Source of the DNA: Dromiciops gliroides
Lineage: Eukaryota; Chordata; Mammalia; Microbiotheria; Microbiotheriidae
Length of the DNA: 64,000 bases
Reading direction: 5' to 3'
Assembly (NCBI RefSeq): GCF_019393635.1
Contig: NC_057861.1
Coordinates: forward strand, 458,856,330 to 458,920,329
The translations under genes and the position numbers were made by a program. Each line of letters opens with the position of its first letter. The first letter of the stretch is position 1. The notes beneath the pieces are model-generated. The model saw nothing but the letters and a program-made list of their open reading frames with translations. It did no database searches and had not been told where the DNA came from. This document shows positions 47,393-57,934 of this stretch, in pieces.

Positions 47393-48122
47393 AATATTTG
47401 CACAAAATGTGTAACACTATACTCTAGCTATATGCTTTTATATCTTTATACAAGTAGTAAATGTATAGTTACAACAATCTTTATCACTAAGGGTATGGTG
47501 AAGTTTGATAATTAAATGATCATTACCAGTCAGAGAAATTTTATTAAATTCTGTTATATTTTAAAATAGAAGTTGAATGTTTATAGAATTGTTTTCTAAT
47601 ATAGCTGCCATCAAGTGCTGACATTAAACAGCTTAATTAGAATATGAAAAAACAATTGTAGTTACAAATAATCTGATGTTTATTGAACCTTTAAAGTTTA
47701 TTATTATATCAAATAACAACAGCCAAAATGTCATAGGTTTAGAGGTAGACAATGAACACTCCAGTGCCTTTATTGTATAGAATTTATATAACTTGCCCAA
47801 CATCACCAACGCACTAAGTAGCAGACTCACTAGATAGTGAATCACTTCATGCCTTGAATACATCAGTTCTTTGAGCTCTCTGAATTGAAGTTTGTATGAG
47901 CCTGGGGGATTGGATTTATTAAGAGGAGCAAGAACCCAATTCCAACCTTAACTGTTTTATCATTATAATTACTTCAAAAAATTGTTCTATTGAAGTACTT
48001 TTTGCAAATGAGTAAAGTAAGATTCCATTCTTTTAATTTTTCATATTTGAACAGTTCTTCAATCATATTTACTGCCATTCTATGAATTCTCTTGAATATA
48101 TCTTTTATATTTATATAATAAA
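47393..48122 (+). other. ARSK: ARSK 3' UTR with candidate polyadenylation signal
   Basis: AT-rich sequence after the stop. A canonical AATAAA lies at 48117-48122 with T-rich sequence before it, and a recognisable L2 starts about 50 bases later. A weak antisense CORE-SINE (about 47735-47850) lies inside. Which signal is used cannot be decided from sequence alone. Confidence 0.55.
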
Positions 48123-48169
48123 TATCTCAAGTATAAATGTATTTTACTTATTCAACTAAACATATCTTG

Positions 48170-48950
48170 TCTGAAAGTCCTGAACAAATGACTGCTCCCA
48201 ACCTAGGTGTTATCCTTGACTCCTCTCACTCACCTTCCATATCCAGTCTGTTGACAAGGCCTGTTTATTGCACTTTGTAACATCTCTCACCCATTTCTCT
48301 CCTCTGACATTGCCACCACTTTAGTGCAAGCCTTCGTCACCTCTCAGTTGAACTATGTAATATGCCCCTGGTAGGTCTCTTCAGGTGGCTCCCTATTACT
48401 TCCAAGATCAAATATAAATCCTCTTTTTGTCACTCAAAGACTTGCATAACCTAACCACCACCAACCACCTTGCTGGTCTTACACCTTATTTCTATCCTCC
48501 CCACCCCCATACTCTGGTCTAGTGACACTGGTCCCCTTGATCTTCCTTACATGAGACACTCCATCTGAGTCCTGGCATTTCTCATGAAGATCCCCCATTC
48601 CTGGGATGATCTTTGTCCTCCTCATCTCTGTCTCCTGGCTTCTTTAAAGGCCCGGCCAAAATCCCACCTTCTACTGGAAATTTTTTCTAACCCCTCCTAT
48701 CTCTGGTATTTGTAAAACACTTAGCACAGTGCCTGGCACACAGTAAATACTATGTAAATATTAACTACTGTTATTATTTCCCGTTTATCCTGTATATAGC
48801 TCTTTGCCTGTTTTCTCCCCCATTAGATTGTGAGCTCCTTGAGAGCAGGGGCTGTCTTTTGTCTTTCTTTGGAACCCCAGCATTTAGCACAGTGCCTGGC
48901 ATATAGCAAGTACTTAATACATCTTTACTGACTTAATAACTAAACCATCA
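48170..48950 (+). repeat. L2 LINE 3' region with nested MIR tail scrap
   Basis: TGACTGCTCCCAACCTAGGT, GCCTTCGTCACCTCTCAGTT, CTCCCTATTACTTCCAAGAT, CCATTCCTGGGATGATCTTT, CAGTGCCTGGCATATAGCAA. Confidence 0.85.
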
Positions 48951-49199
48951 CCTTTTCCCCAAATGTCTTTACCTCTCCAAGAGAAATTAAAGTGTGTCTC
49001 CCCATGGAACATTAGATGGAGGTTTCAAAATGGAAAAGGAAGGCATGAAATTACTGTCATGTAAAAACAAAAGCTATCAGTAATATATATATATTTTAAT
49101 ATGAATAAATGATTTTAAAACTTTTACAATATGCTTAAGGTTGAATTTTATGATGACTTGCTCCAGATCACACACACCCCCCCAAAAAAAATAGTAGAA

Positions 49200-49400
49200 A
49201 TAGGAACTCAAATTTTTGGCAAAGATAGTGGAATGGTTTGCCACTTCCTTCTCCAGCCTATTTTACAAATGAGGAAGCTGAGGCAAATAAGGTTAAGTGA
49301 TTTGCCCATGGTCACACAGCTAGTGTCCGAGGTTGGATTTGAACTCTAGTCCTCCTGACTCCAGAGCCATCCCTCTATCTCCTTCCCCACCCAGCTGCCT
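49200..49400 (-). repeat. MAR1-type CORE-SINE, antisense
   Basis: ATGGTTTGCCACTTCCTTCT, CAAATGAGGAAGCTGAGGCA, TGGTCACACAGCTAGTGTCC, CCCACCCAGCTGCCTC. The CCACTTCCTTCTCCAG tail marks MAR1. Confidence 0.85.
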
Positions 49401-49409
49401 CAAATTTTT

Positions 49410-49650
49410 TTCAGTTGTGTTGGACTCTTCCTGACCCTATTTTGGGAGTTTTCTTATAGAATGGTTTGCCATTTCTTTCTCCAGTTCATTTTATAGATGA
49501 GGAAACTAAGGCAAACATGGTTAAGTGACTTGCCCAGGGTCACACAGCTAATAAGTGTCTGGGGCCAGATTTTACCTAAACTCAGAAAAATTAGTCTTCC
49601 TAACGCCAAGCTGGGTACTCTATCCACTGGCAGGCCTTAGAATAAACCTT
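49410..49650 (-). repeat. MAR1-type CORE-SINE, antisense, second copy
   Basis: TCAGTTGTGTTGGACTCTTC, ATGGTTTGCCATTTCTTTCT, GTTCATTTTATAGATGAGGA, CAGCTAATAAGTGTCTGGGG. A MIR scrap follows at 49655-49775. Confidence 0.85.
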
Positions 49651-49823
49651 TCATTGAACAGCTATGGAAAATAAGTCCCAAGAGAGGTAAAGTGACTTAC
49701 CCGGGGTTAGAAAACTGACCTTAAAAACCAAAATTAGAATCCCCCTAACTCCAATCCAGTGTTCTGGCTCCATTGGGGGTGGTGAGAATGAGCAGTCGAG
49801 CCATTATTGAAAAGCATGGGTCG

Positions 49824-49953
49824 GGGCAGCTAGGTAGTGCAGTGGATAGAGCACTGGCCCTGGAGTCAGGAGGACCTGAGTTCAGACACCTCAGACACTT
49901 GACATTAACTAGCTATGTGACCTTGGGCAAGTCACTTAACCCCAATTGCCTCT

Positions 49954-49984
<31 letters not shown>

Positions 49985-49992
49985 CACAACAA
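49824..49992 (+). repeat. WSINE1-like CORE-SINE with (CA)n tail
   Basis: GGGGCAGCTAGGTAGTGCAG to AATTGCCT, then about 15 CA units replacing the A-tail (49952-49982). CATGGGTC flanks both sides. Confidence 0.93.
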
Positions 49993-49999
49993 AACATGG

Positions 50000-51434
50000 G
50001 TCAAAATATTTTTCAAGGAAAAGCATTGGCAAGAGAAACACCTTAGGCAAACACCATGAGGTTCTAGCACTCAGGTTTTAAAGCTTTCTCAAGCCTAGGA
50101 TTTTCAATCAGCATTTTATTTACCTTTGGCCCTAACCATGAACCAGATTGGTGCAAGGACCCTTAACCTAGCTGGCTTTATTATATTAGAAAGATTGCAA
50201 CTGTTCAAATTAATGTCTCCAGCAGGAAAAATTAGATCCTGTTTGGGGAGAGGTGGGGAGGCTCAGAAGGTGAGGTCTGTTGAAAGGATTTAACCTAAAC
50301 CAATTCCTATTACTCGGATTTCTCTTTCCAAAAAAAAAGGGAAAAAAATTGGCTGCTCTTACGTTTTCTTAGTCACCTTTACTTAGGTTTTATGGAGGCG
50401 TAGTCCCTCTTAGCAACCTCCCATCTGGTGGAAGGAGAAATCAAGAGACAGTGAAGAAACGATACATTCGTCCCTGGATCAAAATATAACAGGAAAAGCA
50501 ATAAATGGGTTACCTATTTGCATAAAACCTATTAATGCACTCTTTAGTGGAATTTAATGGAATTAATTTCACATCACAAAGAATGTAGCAGTCTGCTACT
50601 ATGGAAAAAAAGAATGCCTTTAATGATCGGAAAATCACAACCGCAAGTCTTTGACTTCATTCCTGGGAGAAGTCACTGCCACAAAATCCGCACTGGTTGT
50701 TGGACGGGTTATACGTACCAAGCTTCTCGGAGATCCTTCTGCTTTGATTATATTCATATATTGCTACTAGGCTCTGTGCTTTTATTTTCGCATTCTGACG
50801 CCGAGCCACGGCTTAAACCAGGTAAATTGTCCCCATCCACGCGTTAAGGAAAACCCATCAGTTCTTTAAAGAAGTCCTTTGAAAGCCCTAGGCAGCCAGG
50901 TGACTCCTGTAGGCAGCTGCTTTCCGAGGGGAGAGGGTTACAAAGCCCTAGCCAAATCGTTCAATATCCGTCCAGCGCTTTTCTTCCCATAGAGTGCTCT
51001 CACTGGGCTGCAAGGCCACTTCTAGCGAGGGTGCGCTGTTCTCTCAAGGCTGATCTACTCCATTCACGGCGCTCCAGGGAAGACTGGGGGGGCGGGCAGG
51101 ACTGGTTGGAGGGGAAAGCGGCGGCTCGAGGTGGGGGGTGGCGAATAAGCAGTCGTGCCTTCACTTGGTGCACAACCCACATCGCAGTGTCAAATGACGG
51201 AGACACAACCTATTAAAAAAGAAAAAAAAAAGGAGAGAGAAGGGGAGAGAGCAAATCCGTCGGCGTTCATCACTCTTTGTGCGTTTTCAAGAAAGTTTGT
51301 TTTCCAAGAAGGAACTTAACCCGGTGGCCCCGCCTCTGGAGCGCTCCTTCACCTTCACCTCGAATTCCCGCGCCCCATCCCGCCCACCCCTGCCGTGCCA
51401 CCGCTTCAATCATAGGAGCTGCCTTTGCTAGGAG
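50000..51434 (+). promoter_or_regulatory. GPR150 upstream region, largely repeat-free, CpG-rich towards the gene
   Basis: No interspersed repeat is recognisable from about 50000 to the start codon, in sharp contrast with the ARSK introns. CpG content rises from about 50900, with short GC-rich runs around 51080-51140 and 51320-51400. No TATA box or TSS can be fixed from sequence. An open frame at 50557-50847 lacks any recognisable domain and is not called a gene. Confidence 0.5.
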
Positions 51435-52856
51435 ATGGAGGATCCCTTTGGCCCTGGCCCTCTGCCGCCGGTACCTAACCTCTCCATCTCCATCCCGCTG
51501 GGCCAGGGTTTCAACCGGTCGTCTGTGGGGGACTCTGCTGCAGGGCTGCTGCCCCCGCCTCCCACTCCTCCAAGCCACAAGGTCCGCCTCGTTTCGCTCG
51601 GGGTAATCTTGGTGGTGGCAGTGGTGGGCAATGCCACAGTGCTTTGTACGCTGTGCGGCAGCGGCGGCGGCCCCTGGGCCGGCCCCAAGCGTCGGAAGAT
51701 GGATTTTCTGCTGGTGCATCTGGCCCTGGCCGACCTGTACGTGTGCGGGGGGACCGTGCTGTCGCAGCTAGCTTGGGAACTGCTGGGGGACACACACCTG
51801 GTGGCGGGAGACCTGGCCTGCCGGGTCGTCAAGCTGCTGCAGGTGTCTGCGCTCCTCGCCTCCTCCAACATCCTCGCCCTCATCTGCCTGGAGCGACATC
51901 GGGTGGTGAGCCGGCCTCTGGGCCCGCCCCTGCCCACCCGCGCCCTGGCCGCCCTGGGCTGGCTGCTGGCACTGCTCCTCGCCCTGCCCCAGGCTTTCGT
52001 GGTCCGAGGCGGGCCGGTGGCCGGCCTCCCCGACGGCTACAGTGGGGTCCCCGTCTTGCCCTCGGCTGCATCCACGCCTGGCTCTTCCCTGGTGGCCTCG
52101 CAGAGCCCGCCCGGGCCGCCCTCTTCTGCCCGGACGTGGTCGGGGGAGCGCCGGTGCCGCACCATCTTCGGAGCCCTGCCTCGCTGGCACCTGCAGGTCT
52201 ACACGGTGTATGGGACGGTCGCGGGCTTCCTGGCCCCTCTCACCATCCTGGGAGTCGCCTGCGGCCGCCTACTCTGGACATTGCGGCAGCAGCGACCCCA
52301 GGCGCCAGCTCCTGCCGCCTGGTCCCCGTGCGCCTGGGAAGCCGACCACTGCAGAGCCCCGGCCCGATGCGCCCTTCCTCGAGCCAAGGTGCAAAGCCTG
52401 AAGATGACCCTGGTGCTGGCCCTGCTCTTCGTGGTCTGCGAGCTGCCCTACTTCGCCGCCGAGCTGGCGGCTGCTTGGTCGTCCGAGCCTCCGGGCGAAG
52501 GCCAGGGAGAGGGGTTGGCCTCTGCTCTGGGCGTCGTGGTGGTCACCAACAGCGCCCTCAACCCCTACGTCTACCTCTTCTTCCAAGCTGGTGACAGTCG
52601 GCTCCGGCGGCTGTGGAGGAGGCTGGGCACCGTCTGCTGCTGTGGCCACTGCCCGAAGAAAGGAGACGGGGAGGAGGAGGAGGACGAGGCGGCCCGGGGA
52701 CACCAGCCACTCCACCGGCACCGCTGGCCCCACCACCACTATCATCACCATCGTCGTCGAGAGAGGCCGGGAGCCTCCACATCAGAGGGCTCCCTTCACC
52801 CACCCCTACCTCCTGCCCCCAAGCAGCTCCCCTGCTCCTGTGAAAGCGCCTTCTAG
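51435..52856 (+). CDS. GPR150: GPR150, orphan class A G-protein-coupled receptor, 473 aa, intronless
   Basis: A single exon encodes a seven-helix receptor. It starts MEDPFGPGPLPPVPN and ends LPCSCESAF, as human GPR150 (434 aa) does. Sequons Asn15 and Asn27 lie in the extracellular N-terminus. TM1 is about 51-74 (GN at 65-66), TM2 about 90-115 (LALAD at 96-100), TM3 begins at Cys129 and ends in Glu-Arg-His 153-155 in place of DRY. TM4 is about 168-190. A long Pro/Ser-rich second extracellular loop follows, with Cys241 as likely disulfide partner of Cys129. TM5 is about 255-282. A third intracellular loop precedes KVQSLKMTL and TM6 (about 320-343), and TM7 carries NSALNPYVY (372-380), the NPxxY motif. 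The tail has a cysteine cluster (401-403), an acidic run and a His-rich stretch (430-439). Ligand unknown; the family is called orphan. CpG-rich coding sequence, as in other mammals. Confidence 0.96.
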   Translation: MEDPFGPGPLPPVPNLSISIPLGQGFNRSSVGDSAAGLLPPPPTPPSHKVRLVSLGVILVVAVVGNATVLCTLCGSGGGPWAGPKRRKMDFLLVHLALADLYVCGGTVLSQLAWELLGDTHLVAGDLACRVVKLLQVSALLASSNILALICLERHRVVSRPLGPPLPTRALAALGWLLALLLALPQAFVVRGGPVAGLPDGYSGVPVLPSAASTPGSSLVASQSPPGPPSSARTWSGERRCRTIFGALPRWHLQVYTVYGTVAGFLAPLTILGVACGRLLWTLRQQRPQAPAPAAWSPCAWEADHCRAPARCALPRAKVQSLKMTLVLALLFVVCELPYFAAELAAAWSSEPPGEGQGEGLASALGVVVVTNSALNPYVYLFFQAGDSRLRRLWRRLGTVCCCGHCPKKGDGEEEEDEAARGHQPLHRHRWPHHHYHHHRRRERPGASTSEGSLHPPLPPAPKQLPCSCESAF

Positions 52857-52978
52857 TCAGTGGAGTGGCTTAAGTTTTTCACTTCTGCACCTTTCAGGGA
52901 GAAGCCTGGAAAGCCCATCTCTCCAGGGACCCCTGATTGAACAAGAAAAGAAAGGGACTGCAAGAGGTGGTTTACTTT

Positions 52979-53190
52979 AAAGCCTCCTTCCTCACCCTCT
53001 TTCTTTTTCTTCCCTCTTTGTTCTGCCTTTCTTTTCCCCTCCCATCTATCCTCCTTCCCTACCTCTTCCCTTTTTTCTCTCCCTCTCGGTTTCCTTTCCC
53101 CATTCTCTCTTACCTTCCTGCCTCCCTTTCCTTCCCTTTCCACTCCTTGCTTCCTCCTCTCTCCTTTCCCTCCTTCCTTTCCTAACTTTT
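52979..53190 (+). repeat. Polypyrimidine/polypurine asymmetric tract
   Basis: About 210 bases composed mainly of C and T (repeats of CCTTCC, CTTTC, CCCT) on the + strand with few purines, in the presumed GPR150 3' UTR. The mRNA would be pyrimidine-rich here. Confidence 0.8.
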
Positions 53191-53369
53191 TCATTTATCT
53201 CTTGAACTCTCACCCTATTTTCCAGTGTGTGCAGAAAAAAAAAAAAGGAAAAAAAAAGCAGGCATCCACTTGTTCTGAAGAATAAGAAATCTTTAGATTT
53301 AGAGAGCTCTGGATTTTCACATCCATTTAATATCTTTAAATAGAGTTTTCAATTCTGCAGTTGTGTTTT

Positions 53370-53514
53370 TTTTGGGGGGGGGTGAGGCAATTGGGGTTAA
53401 GTGACTTGCCCAGGGTCACACAGCTAGTAAGTGTTAAGTGTCTGAGGTTGGATTTGAACTCAGGTCCTCCTGAATCCAGGGCCAGTGCTCTATCCACTGT
53501 GCCATCTAGCTGCC
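53370..53514 (-). repeat. WSINE1-like CORE-SINE in presumed GPR150 3' UTR
   Basis: GGTGAGGCAATTGGGGTTAA to CATCTAGCTGCC. 15-bp duplication CTGCAGTTGTGTTTT at 53355-53369 and 53515-53529. Confidence 0.96.
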
Positions 53515-53794
53515 CTGCAGTTGTGTTTTAACAGAAGTGCCAAGATTTGGGTATTTGCTGTCAATTCTTATTGAGTCATATTTACATCTTTTACATCATG
53601 TTTCCTGTGTTTCTTTCTTTTCAGGAGAGGGAAAAAAAAGACATCCTTTCTGTTAAGACAGATTGATTAGCTACTGTGGCTGAGATGCTGCTAGAACTGT
53701 AATCATGCCGTATTATATTATGTTGACTAACTAGTGATGGAGTATTTGTAAAAATAAAAATGTTTTTCAAAAAATAGTAACTTTTCACATGTCA

Positions 53795-55286
53795 CTCATT
53801 TATTCCACAAGTATTTATTAAGTGCCCACTATGCAAATAATTATTAGTTTGTCCTCTTAAAAAATGTGTCTTCATATTTGTGTGTTTGGCCTCTGCCCTC
53901 TAAAGGTATCATGAACCTAGCTCCCAGAAGGTACAGGTGAGATAATATATGTAAAATGCTTTGCAAACCTTAAAGCACTAGTTGTTTTCATTATTATTCT
54001 AACTTAATAACCCACATCAGAAAATCTCACTGGAAGGAAGGAGACTTATACACTCTTCACTATAGTACCATCTTCAGTAGATGCCTTTAGACTCAGAGCT
54101 TAATAGAGAGAAAAGGCTTTGGCTGTCACCTGGAGTTTAGTATGGAGGATGCAGCCACACTGAGAAGAGACAGCTAACACTGAAACAGTATCTTTAGGGA
54201 GCTGTGTGGAAACCTGTTTAAAAGCCTATATAATATTGGCATGTTTACCGGAAGACGAAGGCTGAAAAGGATGGATTAATAAGAACAGAGGGAGATAACA
54301 GTGGGGTCCCTATATCTTACTCTCCAGATGTCCTTGATTCTAAGAAAAGGTATGACTGAATATGTAAACACTTCACTACATAAGAAAGATGAAATGTTGG
54401 CAATTTGTATGTTTACATATAGCTCTGAGGATCAGGGGGAAAAATGGTTTCGTGTCCTTTTCCAAATGGCAAAATACGTATAGATAAAACGATTTGGCTG
54501 AGATCAAAGTGATGAAACCAGAAACCTAACCCAAATTTCCTGATTTACTAATATTTATTGTAATGCATTTATATTTTTTTTAAAATATTATGTGTTAACT
54601 ACTGATAATCCATCATGGGGGACAGGAACAATATGAATAAACCATATCCACAGATAAACCTCCTCCCCCAAAACTCTTACCAGAAATACTATCAAAGCAG
54701 TAATGACATATTTATTTCCTCTCTCTGGTCCTCCTTACCCTTTATTGAAAGTGCTAAGATACTGTGATATTATGAAAACTATTAGCAAGAGTAAAGAGAA
54801 CACCTAAAAAAATCTACAAACTGGATTATAAACCACTTAATAATTAAAACACAACTATACAATAACAAAGCCATGAATTTATCATTTGTACCAGCTAGAA
54901 AAGGATATAGAATTGAGGTCTGACAGGCTTTTTCTACAACTGGGTGTTATCTTCATGAAGTGCTCTATATATTCCAGTTTGGATCAGAATGCAAAATAGA
55001 GAGTAAAGAGTGAAATTAATGTGAAATATGACTAAATTCAACTCCATATAGATTATGCTGATATTGTCATTAAGCCCAATTCACATTACAATAGTCGTTA
55101 AAGTTCAAACCTGAATATAGAACTGAGGCCCCTGGCCTCACTGAGGGCTGTTACAAACCTGATTGAAGCAAGGGATGGAAGGAAAAATAGATTGACTCTT
55201 TTCCAAAGTGGTGCCAGGAAGCCAAATCCAAAAGTGAGTTCTCCTTGCCCAAATAGACCCACAGAGCCTATGATAATCCTCTAGCC
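53795..55286. other. Intergenic, mostly unassigned
   Basis: Only scraps are recognisable: an L2-like AAGTATTTATTAAGTGCCCA at 53808 and a MIR3 tail (AAATGCTTTGCAAACCTTAA) at 53925-54000. No gene-like frame. Confidence 0.5.
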
Positions 55287-55791
55287 TAGTGGCTCTCAGT
55301 GTATAGGTGTTTCTAGACCTCTTCACATGGTTCATTTTTAAGGATTCAACATAGTTTTTGTTTATGTGGGATATGTCTGTCAATATTTGCCATATTATAA
55401 ATTAAAGCTAATGTTTTAAAATATGTATTTTTTCATTTAAAAATAACAATGATAAACCCATTGTAGGTTAACATAAATAATATTTTTTATTAAAAAGAAC
55501 TATATTTTCCAAAACAAAAAAAATTAGTGAGAAGAATAATATTGTTTCACATATTTTTGCAAACATTTTTCTGGCTTTCTTGAAGACAGCTGGATTCTTA
55601 TATCTGTTTCTGCATTCATTCGGTATGAAGAAAATCCAGCCTCACACAGATATGTAGTTGAAAAAGGAAGGAGTGTTTTAATAGGCAAATAATGTCTTAG
55701 TATTATTATGAAAAAAATTTTCAGACCTTCTCACCTTGAAAAGGTCTTGGGGACTCCCAAGGGTTCTTGGGCCACATTTTGAGAACTACTG
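55287..55791 (-). mobile_element. hAT (Charlie-like) DNA transposon remnant with transposase C-terminus
   Basis: Ends are inverted repeats: left TAGTGGCTCTCAG, right read inward CAGTAGTTCTCAAAATG. On the minus strand at about 55540-55660 one frame reads LCEAGFSSYRMNAETDIRIQ, typical of the hAT C-terminal dimerisation domain. Most of the transposase is missing, so this is an internally deleted copy. Putative 8-bp duplications are decayed (5/8). Confidence 0.8.
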
Positions 55792-55902
55792 CTATATGCA
55801 AATGCAGAGATGTATTTATGATCTAGAATGGCTTCAAAGGATACGCCTATCCCATTGTAGAAAAAAATTTAACTATCAGGTTACTTAGAACTTGGAACTA
55901 TC

Positions 55903-56591
55903 CAAAGAAGGCTCTCACGACACCATTGCAGCCATGTCTCTTGTAATCCCCGAGAAGTTCCAGCACATTTTTTTTTTTTTTGGTGAGGCAATTGGGGTTA
56001 AGTGACTTGCCCAGGGTCACACAGCTAGTAAGTGTTAAGTGTCTGAGGCCGGATTTGAACTCAGGTACTCCTGAATTCAGGGCCGGTGCTTTATCCACTG
56101 CGCCACCTAGCCGCCCCAGTTCCAGCACATTTTGAGAGTGCTCAACACCAACATTGATGGACGGCAAAAAATAGCTTTTGCCATCACAGCTATCAAGGGA
56201 ATGGGTCGAAGATATGCCCATGTAGTACTGAGAAAAGCAGACACTGACCTCATCAAGAGGGCTGGTGAGCTCACTGAAGATGACGTGGAGCATGTGATCA
56301 CCATCATGCAGAATCCTCACCAATACAAGATTCCAGACTGGTTCCTTAACAGGCAGAAGGATGTAAAGGATGAAAATATTGCCAGGTTCTAGCCAACAGT
56401 CTGGACAATAAGGTTAGTGAGGATCTGGAGGGACTGAAGAAGATTGGGGCACATCATGAGCTTCAGAACTTCTGGGATCTCCAAGTCCAGGGCCAGCACA
56501 CCAAGACTACAGGTCATAGGGGTCACATTGTGGCTGTGTTCAAGAAGAAGTAAACATCTTCACTGACCGCCTTGTTTCTATTTTTAAAAAA
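55903..56591 (+). pseudogene. RPS18 processed pseudogene, split by a SINE
   Basis: Intronless copy of the ribosomal protein S18 mRNA. It starts with 5' UTR-like sequence, ATG at 55934 (MSLVIPEKFQH), and after the SINE resumes [20 protein letters not shown] through QKDVKD. A one-base deletion there shifts the frame; homology continues in the other frame to VFKKK and TAA at 56551. A short A-rich tail follows. Imperfect 16-bp target duplications (14/16) lie at 55887-55902 and 56592-56607. A CORE-SINE with its own target duplication interrupts codons near His11. Non-functional. Confidence 0.93.
55969..56117 (-). repeat. WSINE1-like CORE-SINE inside the RPS18 pseudogene
   Basis: Poly-T first, then GTGAGGCAATTGGGGTTAAG and the CORE, ending at the GCCGCCCC head. 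The host sequence AGTTCCAGCACAT is repeated on both sides (target duplication). Confidence 0.95.
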
Positions 56592-56929
56592 AGAACTTAT
56601 AACTATCTAATCTACAGCTTGCAAAAAATTAAGGGAACTGGTTTGGAACCTAATTGGTGTTCACGAGAAAAGGATAGGGAAGAAATAGCAACCACATCTC
56701 AATGTTGGATGTTGATCCAATAAGAATTAATAGAAAGTATTGCCTACTCCACAAGAGAGGCAAACTCACTTCTGGTTTGAATTATGCTACTGAAATAGAT
56801 TGTAGCTAAAATAGGAAAGCATGAATGAAATTTCATACCTTGAAGTAAAGTGTATATGGAAGATAGTACTACTGCTGAAGTATCAGTCAGGGTTATAATG
56901 AATTAAACAACCAAAAATTAAGAGAATGC

Positions 56930-57560
56930 GGCTTGGTAGATAAGAAATCAGGAAAAGCAAGAATTCAGGTCCTGTCTCTGAACCCATGCTTGTTGTATGA
57001 CTTCAAATTACAACCTTTCAGTGCCCCCCAGACAATTCTCTAAAAGTATAAATAACAAAGTCAGTCAATAAATATTTGTTAAGCACCTGTTATGTGCCAG
57101 GCACTATGCTTAGCATTGGGAATACAAAAAGAGGCAAAAGACAGTTCTTACCTTCAAGAAGCTTATAATCTAAAGGGGGAACAAGCAAACATACATATAC
57201 AAAGCAATCTATATATAGGATAAATAGGAACAAGAGATGTTGCAAAGATAAAATCAAAAGACCTTGGCAATAGATTGGGGGGGGGGCAGGGAGTGAGAGA
57301 TAGTAAAGAGTCCAGAATGGTTGTGAACCTAAGAGACTGGGAGGATGATATTGTCCTCTATAGGGAAAGTGGAGGTAGGGAGAATGTAGGGGGAAGGATA
57401 ATAAGTTCAGTTTGGGAAATGTTAAGTTTAAGATGTTTACTGGACATCCAGTTTGAGATGTCTAAAAGTTGGAGATGTGAGACCAGAGGTCAACAGAGTC
57501 TGGGTCAAGATAGGTAGATCTGAGAATTATTAGCATAGAGATGGTACAGAGAAGGTACTG
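56930..57560. repeat. MIR scrap (+, 56930-57055) followed by L2 antisense (57060-57560)
   Basis: First GAATTCAGGTCCTGTCTCTG. Then CAGTCAATAAATATTTGTTA, GTGCCAGGCACTATGCTTAG, CAGTTTGGGAAATGTTAAGT, GAGAATTATTAGCATAGAGA in L2 reverse-complement order. Confidence 0.8.
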
Positions 57561-57934
57561 ATTTATATAGATGGAATGAGTTCCTCATCAGAAGCTCCTG
57601 CTATAGAAACAAACAGAATTCCAGTTTGTTTTTTAAAGTGGATAGTAACAAGTCTTGTATCATTAAAATAAAATAAGTTTTAGTTTCCTTACAAAGGAAG
57701 ATGTATCAAACTTAATTTTTATTTTCTAGTTATATAAAAAAGGATAGCCTGTGAAATTTCTATCTATAATTTTACAAAGACTTAAGTGTAAAATAAATAA
57801 TTGTTTTACTTATCTGGCCATCACACTTTCTGATCATTAACCTTTGATGCAACTTTTTTTATACCTTATTTTTCAGAATAATTTTTTAATTAATTTCAAT
57901 AGGTATTTTAATCACAGAACTTTAGAACTAGAGA

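Larger units (their letters stand above)
52857..53758 (+). other. GPR150: GPR150 3' UTR with polyA signal
   Basis: Sequence after the stop carries a long pyrimidine-rich tract (52979-53190), one antisense SINE, and AATAAA at 53753-53758 followed by A/T-rich sequence, a plausible end of the transcript. Confidence 0.55.

Noticed and set aside
50557-50847. 96-codon open frame upstream of GPR150, ending near a CAG|GTAAAT
   Set aside because: No domain, no homology that I recognise and no partner exon. Length is compatible with chance.
51644-52594. 316-codon frame overlapping GPR150, and several minus-strand frames in 51270-52803
   Set aside because: High-GC shadow frames of the GPR150 coding exon; only the 473-codon frame has GPCR motifs and family homology.
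56132-56392. Intact RPS18-like gene
   Set aside because: No introns, frame lost before the C-terminus, SINE insertion near codon 11, and flanking target duplications: a dead processed copy.
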